Below, piece after piece: positions 9,588 through 20,100 of a stretch of DNA of 64,000 nucleotides. Numbering within the stretch: the first letter of the stretch is position 1; every line of letters begins with the position of its first letter. The translations under genes and the position numbers were made by a program. The notes under the pieces were generated by a model, which was not told the DNA's origin, made no database searches, and worked only from the letters and a program-made list of their open reading frames with translations. This DNA comes from Trichomonas vaginalis G3. Lineage: Eukaryota; Parabasalia; Trichomonadida; Trichomonadidae. The DNA is taken from positions 15,016,392-15,080,391 of the forward strand of contig NC_067203.1 in the NCBI RefSeq assembly GCF_026262505.1, in the 5' to 3' direction.

Positions 9588-10312
9588 TAAAATTTTATGT
9601 CAATTTTCTGATAATTTTCAATATAAATAAATACATTGAAAATCAGTGATATTCGACAAAAAATCAATATAGATTTTACAAAATATTTTGTTTGATAAGG
9701 GCCCGCTGCAACGATAGAGAGTAATCAAATTTTGAATACTTTTTTAAAAGAATCGTCATCGTCCTAAACAAAAATTTGTAATTTTCGAAATTAATACAAA
9801 CACTTTTTTAGACACATCTAGTTATTACTATTATTTTTGGATCCGATTGAAATAATACCTACTAAATTTATAAGCGTAATAACCTGCATAATTTCATCGG
9901 TATTCAATGATCTAATAGGAACAATTTCATTATGTTTATAAAGATATTGTGCATCATTTTCTTTGTAATCGAAATTTTTTCCAAATTTGACTAATTATTC
10001 TTCTCCATAATAGGAATATAACTTTAAATTTCAGATAGTATATTCACATATTCAAACAAAGTACACATAGACACCAAAAATGTTTAATTTGTAGCTTGAA
10101 CCAAGATATGTATCAAAATTATTCCATTTTACTAAATTCAGAGCATAATACTTCAGCAATGTCTTAATCTATACTAATAAATATATTTGGGCAATAGTTG
10201 AATTTTTAAGAATTTTCACTAAATTTCCCAATAAGAATAAATCAAAAAGTGACATATCACCTTTTTATGCCATGTAAAATGTCAAAAAATACATTTTATT
10301 TCGAAAAAAAGT
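9588..10312. other. intergenic, no gene seen
   Basis: AT-rich spacer of 725 bp between divergent genes. It must contain both promoters. TCAAAAAATACATTTT shortly before the next ATG may be an initiator variant. Nothing else is visible. Confidence 0.55.
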
Positions 10313-10666
10313 ATGAGTGAAAAACCGACAGCAGTCCAAGTTCTCGATACAGAGATTCTTTCATGCTGCAAGACTCTCGATTATGTTACCTATAAGCAAC
10401 TTGTTACAGTCAAAAAAGATCAAGAAGAAATTTTTAAGAAAATGGCTCTATTGATTTCTGAATTTGAGAAGATTCAAGAGAAACTTCCAAAGAAAGATTT
10501 ACAAAGTAGCACTCAAAAATTAAATTCAATTTGCGACAGATTAGAAAATGCAAAAAAGAGAATCCAAAATATTGTCCAACGCGCAGAAACAATGAAATTA
10601 GCTCTTGATTACAAGCCACCATCAGTTAAAACTTCTCCTTATTACGTCATGGAAACATACACTTAA
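10313..10666 (+). CDS. small coiled-coil protein
   Basis: 117 aa starting with ATG. Residues about 25-100 form a continuous amphipathic helix with Lys/Glu (VTVKKDQEEIFKKMALLISEF, then SICDRLENAKKRIQNIVQRA). The size and the single long helix resemble small subunits of endosome/lysosome tethering complexes such as BLOC-1/BORC (snapin, KxDL), but no diagnostic motif is clear. No signal peptide or membrane segment. The C-terminal 20 residues are Pro/Tyr-rich. The family suggestion is only inference. Confidence 0.7.
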   Translation: MSEKPTAVQVLDTEILSCCKTLDYVTYKQLVTVKKDQEEIFKKMALLISEFEKIQEKLPKKDLQSSTQKLNSICDRLENAKKRIQNIVQRAETMKLALDYKPPSVKTSPYYVMETYT

Positions 10667-11143
10667 ATTTAAGTTCTTGATCCAATATGCTATTCATCCA
10701 TCAACTGATATTAGAGTGTCAGAAATCTTAGTGACTTGAATATTGTTAATTCTAAAATATTTATTTGAAAAAAATATTTTTATACTTTGATAAGAAATGC
10801 ATTATCCTTTCCTAAAAAGTCAGAACATAAGCTATATTTTCTATTCTTAATACCATATTCCCAAAGTTCCCTTCAAATTATTCACAACTTACATTTTTTT
10901 CTCATTACCAATCATTCCCCTATTATTTTGATGCCTTTTCTTGAGATATTTTGTCTTTTCTGTTCGAGGCTTTATTTTTCTTTCATTTTTTGTCAGATAT
11001 TTTCAATAACAACGCAGAATATCAATTATTCATATAATGATTGGCTTCATTGTAAGGAGTATGCATAAATGGCATAAAGCAATGCTTTTGAAATAAAGAA
11101 TTATTGTTTATAAAACATAACAAAAAAAATATAAAATATAAAA
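10667..11143. other. intergenic, no gene seen
   Basis: 3' flanks of two convergent genes. T-rich stretches open a frame at 10787-11068, but its Phe/Leu/Ile/Ser-only composition is that of translated AT-rich DNA, so I do not call it a gene. Confidence 0.55.
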
Positions 11144-14100
11144 TTATATGTGTCCGAATATGATGTGGCAGCAACGCTGAGCCCAGAATGATTCAGTCTT
11201 TGCAGCTTGTATTGGAATCTTTGCGACAAGTTGCTTCACTCCATTGCTTTCTGAGTAAATTGGTATTGATATTGTTCCTGGAGGGAGTTGTTTCACTGGT
11301 TTCAAGTGCATAACTGGTAATGGATTAACAATTTGGTCATTGACGTCTTCGATGCAAGAACTCTCTTCATCCCATCTAGCTCCAACTAAAAGCAAACCAG
11401 AAACATTTGCTCCGACATCTGCTGGCGCTTCCTTATTATCAGGAACTTTCAGCATCATGTAACAAGTGTGAGGCATCGAAGAATTCATTCTGCAGAACTT
11501 CAAAATCAAAGCGGAAATGTATGCTTTCGGATCGGCCAAAGAAGAAATATCGATAACGGCTGGCCTTGCCATTCTCGACCATTGGTTGTATGTCTCTGCC
11601 GCGTAATTCAATCTCGCCATCCAGTTCTCAAGTGGTCCTGGCCAAGGCAAAACAGATGTCCATTCTTCTGGTAAATCTCCTTTCAAAAGAGAAAGAGGAG
11701 TTTTATATGGACATTGTCTAACGAGTTGAATTGCAGTTTGTTCGCGAAGTGCATCGCGCTCGAATACAGCTCCAAGAGGATCTGTTCGAGGTGGATCTGA
11801 TACAGTTATTTGGTCTAATTCTGGAAGTTTCTTTATCAAGGAATAGAAGAAAACTCCACGTTCTGAGAATGGAATTTCTCTTGAAACTACAATAGGAGAC
11901 TTCTTTCTCGAAATCTTTGGCAATCCGATGATTTCTGGTGAATCTTCATCAGATGTATGTGAAAGAAGATCCAGCAATTCAGCGTAAGATTTAGGGGGAG
12001 CGTATGATGTCTCTATTCCGAGGATTGGAGACTCTGGAACAAGGTTTTCTGTGCTCATAACTCTCTCGAAAATCGCTCTGATTGTGTTTGAATCTTGTTT
12101 GAAACTCGAATGTCCTCCGTAACATAATTCAAACGCATTCTTAGTGGAAGAGATGGAGAAACTTGTTGGCTCTTGTAGATATGGTTTGATTATGTTGGAA
12201 GCAAATGTGAAATCAGCTAAAGAGAAATTACAATTTTCTGCAAATGTCACTTTTTCATAATTAGTTCTTTGAGCAATTGTTGCATGAGCCAAAGCCAAAG
12301 AAAGGCTAAGTCTGCAGCAAGCAGCTCCTTGGAAGAAGTCTTGAGGAAGGCTTTCCAAGCAATTTTGGATAATTCCCTTTGTTGTATTTGGACTTTCCAA
12401 TGCAACTTTTGCAGCCAAATTCAACAATCTTAGAGGGAAAGAAGAAACATCAGTCGCTGAGATGAACAACAAGAAGTTTTGATGTGCACCTCCTTTGGCA
12501 ATTGCGTTATCAACTTCCTCAATGAAATCAGGCATTGACTCAGAGTTTTCTAATAACAACCAATCTCCTCTTTGCATTGCATAATTTAGAGCTTTTTCTG
12601 CTGAAAGCAACTGACCATTTCCAAGTGATCTGACTTGTAAATTGTGTCCTTTACTGAGTTTCTGGATGTATCTTCTTGGAGTAACTCTTCCATGCAATGT
12701 AATTATGATTGGTGTCAAAGGACCGGCGATTTTCATTGCTGATTCTAGATCGAATTTCACTGGTTTCGCGTATTCTTTTCCTAATGTATGTTCGATGTAA
12801 ATTCTCATTACACTTTCGAAGTTTTGTTGATTCAATTCTCTTTGCAAAAGTAAGCATTGAAATTCTGTTAATCCTTCTGAGATACAAGAAGGAATTGTAA
12901 CAGAATGACTCTTGTACCAATCTTCTAACTGATGCGCAGATATCTTCAGTGTTTCTCCAATGTGTTTCAATGCTGGCAAAGTGTTTGCCAAAGCTAAAAT
13001 TCTTCCCCATGTTTTCTGTGACATTTCTTTAACAGGAGGACTTTCGATGGTTGGAACTGGGCTTGGCCTTTTGAGGAATACATTCAGTTCTTCTTGTGTC
13101 AATCTTCTCTCAGTGATACTCAAATCTGTGGCAACAGAAAGAGCAAACTCTAATTGATGGTTGTATTTCATCGCTCTTGAAATCGAAATGAAAAGTGCAT
13201 ATGTCACTTTTGGAATTATATCCTCAATTTTATCACTTGCAGACAAAGTCGAGTCAACAACATGTCTTATAAATGCATTAGAGAATCTATAAGAAGCATT
13301 GCGACTGTACAATTGAGAAGCAGCATTACTAATCAATGCAACTCTGTTTGCAATTGGTAAATACTGACCTCTTTGTTCGACCAATTTATCAAACAATGTT
13401 TGCGTTTGTCCCAATGTCTTTGTACTCTCAGAGAGTGTTTGTTTGTTACCTTCTAAAGTAGTAATCAAAATCTCGTCATCTAAGATTTGGTCTTTTCCTA
13501 TTGTTCTTATTGTTTCAAGGATCTTGTCATTGATCTGTTTAATTATCTTCTCTTCGCAAATGATCTTTTCTCTTGCATTCTTGATATCCTTTGACAATGT
13601 TGGATTAACAATGTCAGCAATGTGCAAAAGTTCTTGTTTTGCAAACGCTTCTTTAGAAATTTCAAATTCGACAACTGTTGTTTTAGTAAACGCTTGCGGA
13701 GATGGATTCTCTACTAAAGGCACTGTCATGTACAACTTGTAAGATTCTTCGCATTCTGCTGCTTTATCTCCAAGTTTTACATATGTTTTGTTGTCTTGTT
13801 TGAAAGTTCTTCTTGTTGTCAAGTTCTCTAGATTTGCGTCGAATGAGGATTCAACATCTTCCATGAGTATTGGAACACCTAATCTTATAGAGCTCTCTAT
13901 TGTTCTCATAAGATTATGTGTTGTTGGCCTTACAACTGCGATTTGTCTCTGGTTTTCACAATTTTGGATGAATTTGGAAGCAATTCCCGTTGAATCCAAA
14001 ATAAATGGTGTTCTTTCACTGTTCATTATGATTGTTGCTGACTCGATACACACTCTGTCATCAGGCAATCCGAATGCAATCCAGTCGCGAACAGTAGAAC

Positions 14101-17100
14101 TCGAAACCATTGATCTGACAAATGAAAAGAAACCTGACAATTTGAAACCATGTTCATTCAAATAATTCAAAATCATGTTGTAAGCGGAATCTCTGAAATT
14201 GGATGTCATTGGACCTAAATAAACCAAGAATGATGCGCAAACGAAAGAATCAGCAACAATTGATTGTGCCAAAACATCATTTTGGTCCTTATTTCTCTTC
14301 CACGTTGCATTGTCTTCAGAAAGAATTTGTAGAATTCTCTTTGCATGAGCCATTCTGTTTTTAGCTGTTGTTATTCCTTCTGACAACTTTCTCTTCTCTT
14401 TGTTTGCTGCATCACATCTGTTCTTTAGTTCTTCAATTGTATCTGAAAGTTTCTTGACGTCATTTCTTCTTTTCTCGAGAACTTCTTGATCATTTTGAAC
14501 AGCGTTTTGCTTGTTTCTTATTTGTCTTTCCTTTGGTTGCAAGTTATTATATGTTACTTCATAGTTATACAATGATGTTGCCCACATACAAAGAGATTTA
14601 GCAGCTACAGAAACTCTTCCAACTTCGCTTTCTTGGAAGTTTGGATTACTTTCAACATAAGGTTTGATTTTAGCCAAAATATCTTGTGGAACATGGCTTT
14701 GGTCGCTGTATTTCGATGAAATTCTCGAGATGAATGTCGAATCACTCAATAATTGGACAGCGGATTTCCAACTGACATCTACTTCAGCTAAAATACAAAT
14801 TACTTCCATAACAGTTTTAACAACTAAAGGAGGTTCTCCGAAACTTCTTAGATCCATGATATCTCCTCTATTTAGACCCTTTAATTGTGCAATTGCGTTT
14901 GCAAGTTGTGGTTCAACAGACAAATATTCTTGTTTCATTTCATTGTTGAGTTTCTCTATTTCATCCAGTTTGTTCTTAACATTCTTCTCTTCGTATCTCA
15001 ATCTCTGTGCCAATTTCTCATAAGTTACTTCGTTTTCATTGATGTAATGAAGTAATTGATCGGCTTCTTGACACATTGATTCGTATCTTGGTTTTTGATC
15101 AACCAATTGAACTTCTGTTGTCTGAAGGAAGTCAGAAATGTATTTAAGTTTATCAACACCTTCTTGCAAGTTCTTGGATTGGCTGTTGTTTTCATCTGTC
15201 CTCTTTTTAACCAAATGAATAAATGTTGACAAAAATGTGACAAAAAGTGACGGAGTAATGATGTAAATTTTGTTTTCGCGTTGCAACATTTTCTGAGCGA
15301 TGTCCATTGCTGTATGATGCACGAAAACAGCGGCATCAACAATCTTATCTTGGTCAGGCATCTCAGCGAATGATGCGGAAGCAATTGCCTTGAGAGAATC
15401 ATCAGGCAAAGGTTCGTAATAATCGAAAACAGAAGCTTGTGAAATTGATGGATAATTCTCTAATAATTTCGGTGTCAAATTATCCAACAAAATCATAACA
15501 TGTAAGTACTGCCAAACTCTTCTTCTATACATGTTTCTTAAAGTTATAATTGACTCGTTTTCTCCTATTTGTTTGGCCGTGAAAACAAGTTCATTACAAC
15601 CTTTGTCGACTTCTTCTGAACTCAAGAACATCAATGGATCTCCGCCTCCCATCAAAATTGACAAATTATTTGAGAACTTCTCGTTTTTAAGTTGTTTTTC
15701 TCTGACAACTAAAACGACTTTCTTTCCTGTGACACCTGCTTTGATGACACTGTTCTTTATATCATCAGTTTCGTTGTTAGATGTTGCGTAAATTGTATCA
15801 GCGCCTGCAACGAAAACTCCCAATCTAGAAACAGTTGTTTTTCCTGTTCCGACTCCGCCATAAAGAACCATATGTCCAAATGGTCTCTTGAGAACTTTAA
15901 TCATTCTTGCCAAATGAATTCCTGAAGCTCTGAGAGGCAAAATTGTTTCGCTTTGCATTCTCTTTGCGTTGTTGAATTCATTGATAATGTTCTGAAGATT
16001 TTCGATGATTTCTTCTTCTTTGTATTCGGTGTAACTTTGTTTCAGATTATCTGAATTCGAAATATTTAGATCACAAAAGAATGTTTGATTAATTGTGTCT
16101 AAATTCATATCAACACCAATTTTAGATTTGATAGAATACAAAACAGCTTCATCGAAATGTTTTCTATCAACTTGATCAATGATTCTATCTCCAAATACCC
16201 TGAAGATTTCACTATAAATCAATCTAATAAATGAATCGGAATTAGATAATGATTTGTGATGAGTATAAAACACTCCAGAAATGCTTCTAAACAAATCATG
16301 AAGTGAAAAAGTATAATGCGGATGTCCATCTTTCTTTGGAATGTTCTGGACTAGTCTTTCATAGAACAAACAAAGCGCATTTGATACTTTGGAAATATTT
16401 GTTCTTACAAATTCATCAAATTTCGCGAAATAAACTTGGTAAATTGATGAAATAATGGTTGTCAAAACCGCCGTGTCAGGTTTTGTATAATTTAATGTAT
16501 AAACATTTGCTGAGATAGAATGCTTGATAGGAGAAGTGTTATCAGCGATACAAATGATAGAAACATTCTTTGTTGGATAAAGTTTGTAATTTGGTAACAA
16601 TCTGATACCTGTTCCATTAAATATTGATCTGATAATTTCCAAAGGTTGTGTTGCTGTTGGAGAATTCGCTTTATCAATGACAATAACTGATTGTGTTCTT
16701 CCATGTGGTTGCAAGTACTTTCCAGAGATTCTTTCGAAACAATTAGCTATCATTGTTGATGCTTCTTTTCCTGTTGTTAAAGGTGAAAATGTAATTGTTG
16801 TGTTTGTTTCGCCTTCGTTTTCTAAAGAAGAAACACAATATTTAACTAATTCTGTCTTTCCTGAACAAGGATCTCCAGTCAAAATCACATGTCTGTGAGC
16901 ACTGAGCATGTGTTTCATAATGGTTGATATTCTGACTGTTTCTGTTGTTTGTACGAAACAATTGTTGCTTCTGATATCTTCCATGGTCATGGTCACTTCA
17001 CTTTGGTCATTAATTCCGAAATGAGGGACTTGTTCAAGCCAATTCGACCAAGTACCATTTGCTGTGTTTACTGAGTAATCAAACAAGATTCCTCTGTTAG

Positions 17101-20100
17101 GGAAATCGGCTAAATTACTCATAGAATCTCTAACAAATGATTCGAATTGGATTCTCAACGAATTTGAAAGGAAACCGCCATAACTCCACAAGAAAGAATA
17201 AGCAAACAAACTAGAAATGATTGTTTGTCCTTCGTGTGAATCAGGAATTTCCAATCCTTTAAGAAGAGTTGTGAAGAAAGAGAAGAAAGTGTCAATCATG
17301 TTAAATGGCGAATACAAGCCACATAACTCGTTAATGAAGTCAACACCTGGATTAATTGTTGCTTTGACACATTCATCAATTCTTTGTATCAACTTCTTTT
17401 TATCGTTGAAAAGTGGATAAACTCTTTCTTCCAAAGCTGCATTTACGAAGCTATTTGTTCCGAATTCTTTTGCGGAAACATTGACAATGGAACAACGACT
17501 TAATAGAGCAGGAGATGCCTTAGAAAGATCATTTGTTTCAAACACAAATCTCATTGTATTCGGGACGATATATGTTGAAGAACTTCCGAATGAAATTTTG
17601 TGGTTGAAATCAAATGCCGTGCAAATTTGATCTGTCCAACTTTGATCCAAATCTCCTTCGAAAACAACCCATTGCTCTTTGTTGTTTAATATAGGAACTT
17701 GGTTCAAAACTGTGCCAATCACACCATCAAACCATTTTCCTTCTTCATCAATGCATCCGAACAATTCTTTTTGAGTGAATTTTCCTGGTGAAATCATTGT
17801 TTTTTCAATCTGTAAATATGCTTCATTTGTTTCACTGATAATTGTTCTTGCTTCTTCTAATAATTTAATAATAGAAGATTTTCCACTTCTTGGATCTCCT
17901 ACTATTATGATTCCTTTCTTGTTAAGAGAGCAAAGTTGAAGCTGAACAACTTTTTGTATTTGATAATCATTCATCTTCAACTGTGCTTTGACAAACGCTG
18001 TATCAAGATGAATGGAAATTTCATCTTGTGCTTCCAAAATTTCAGGAAGAAATCCGAATTCGTCATTGATCAAAGGTAATATTAGTTGCTGGTCATAGTT
18101 AGGTAACAAGGGCATCATTATGTTTGCAATTGCTTTAGCAACATAAGTTGTTTCATTTGATACCATTTGACTTGCAACTTTCTTACTTTCTATGATGCAA
18201 TTAATGATGTTTCTTAATGTGAACAAAGGTCTTGATTGTTCAGAAACAATAGCAGAAGCATGTTTGAAGAATCCATTGATGGAATCAGCCAAACTACTTG
18301 TGTTTGCGAATCCAAATACGTAAAGCAAATTCTCAGAAATTGATGTAACATCAGGCTCATAAATATTTACTGGTCTAAGAGTTTCTTTGAGATTTTCTGG
18401 GAGTTTTTCGTAATATGTCTTAGAATCATTGCATGTAATAAAGAGGCCGCAATTCTGGTTGAATTGGATATCAGTTCCATCTGATTCGTATTTCTTTTGT
18501 TGTTCGATTTTTGCGATAGAAATACTTTGATATTGTTCACTTACTGCTGAAATCACATCTCTATCCAAATCACTGAAACCTTCCAAACAAAGCCAGTATC
18601 CTCCTGTTGCTGCTCCTTTGATATATGACATGATTTGTTGTGTTGTTATGTCTCTTTCGCATGGTCTAACAGCTGCGAAACAACCCAACATTTCTGCCAT
18701 TGCGAGGAACATATTTGTTTTACCTGTATTCGATTGTCCGATGATTGCTGCGTGATATCCACCTTTTATGATGTTAAACAATGAAGTGAAGCTTTCGAAA
18801 ACTAAAGGTGTTGTTATGAATTTTGTTGATTTTCCAATATATTCATAACCATATTCGAAATTTTCGAAATTCTGAGTAACAATCAAATCTTTGGAGTTTT
18901 CATCCCGTCTGTATGTTAATTGTTGTGTCCAGAATGGATCAGAAACAGAAGTAATCTGTTTATCAATCAGATCTTGTACTAAATCCATGTAAAAGATATC
19001 ATTCAACATCAATGATTCGATCTTATTCTTTTCAACAGGATGCAAATCCAAATGAGTGAATTTCGTCATATTTTGAATGTCTTGTTTGATTCCATTCAAA
19101 ACTTCGATCAAACTCTGGTTTGGATTTTGAGAACTCAATGCTTCTTCTATTGTTCTTGTTCTCTCCAAATGTGTTGCAACTAATGCACATTGTATTGTAC
19201 ATACTTGTACCCAATCTTCTCTTATCATGTCATGATGTTTTTGTTGTGCATTTCTTATATCTGTTTTCACAGTTCTTTGCATTGCTTCGCACAATCCTAA
19301 CAGCCAATTCTCAATGTTAGTGTGGAATTTAACTGGTCTTAATGAGATTCTTTCTCCTAAATCATTTAATGCGAAAGCAATAGACGGAATATGACTTTCC
19401 ATGATGAATTCAACTGTTTGAATTCCTGTGAATAATTTAGGAAGATAAGGAATAAGTGCTTGATGATCTTTCATCTTAGAAATGAGATTAATAAGCTCTG
19501 TATTCGATAACAAATACAATCTTGGGAATGTTTGTCGTTTCTGTTCTAAAAATGATTCAATGGACTTATAAATTTGATCCAATGATTGATTTGCCAAAAC
19601 TAAATCATTAATTATGTTTCCTGTGTTACATAACTTGAACGCCAATGGATCATCACTTGCTCTTTGTGAGAATGACTTCCATGACTTCTCAACAGCTGAT
19701 AAATCTCTTGATTCGGCTGATAATTGTCTCGCGAGTTCCGAATTTTGGAAAATTTCAGAAATGAAAACAAAATTCTTCTGACAATTATCAACAGTTGAAA
19801 TTGCTGATTCGAATGTATTAATATACTTAATCCATTCTTCAGCTCTCGCTCTGTGCTGAGCAACAAACTTAGAAGCCCTGATTGAGTTCAAGATTGACTT
19901 AGAATCATCAATAGCGTTCTGGATTTGTTCAATTCCTTCGAGATAATAAGCGTTTTTGTGGTTCTTGAGAGGTACAGGCGTGAATTGCAACTGTTCGATC
20001 GCGTTCTTCATGTTGTTCAATTGATCTAACAATGCTTGTTCGTTTGTTGCTTGTTCGGAGATTGTTCTTATCTTGTCAACATACAAATATGCCTTGAGAT

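Noticed and set aside
10787-11068. 93-codon Phe/Leu/Ile-rich frame that might be a small membrane protein
   Set aside because: Composition equals translated T-rich intergenic DNA, with no initiator and no charged flanks.
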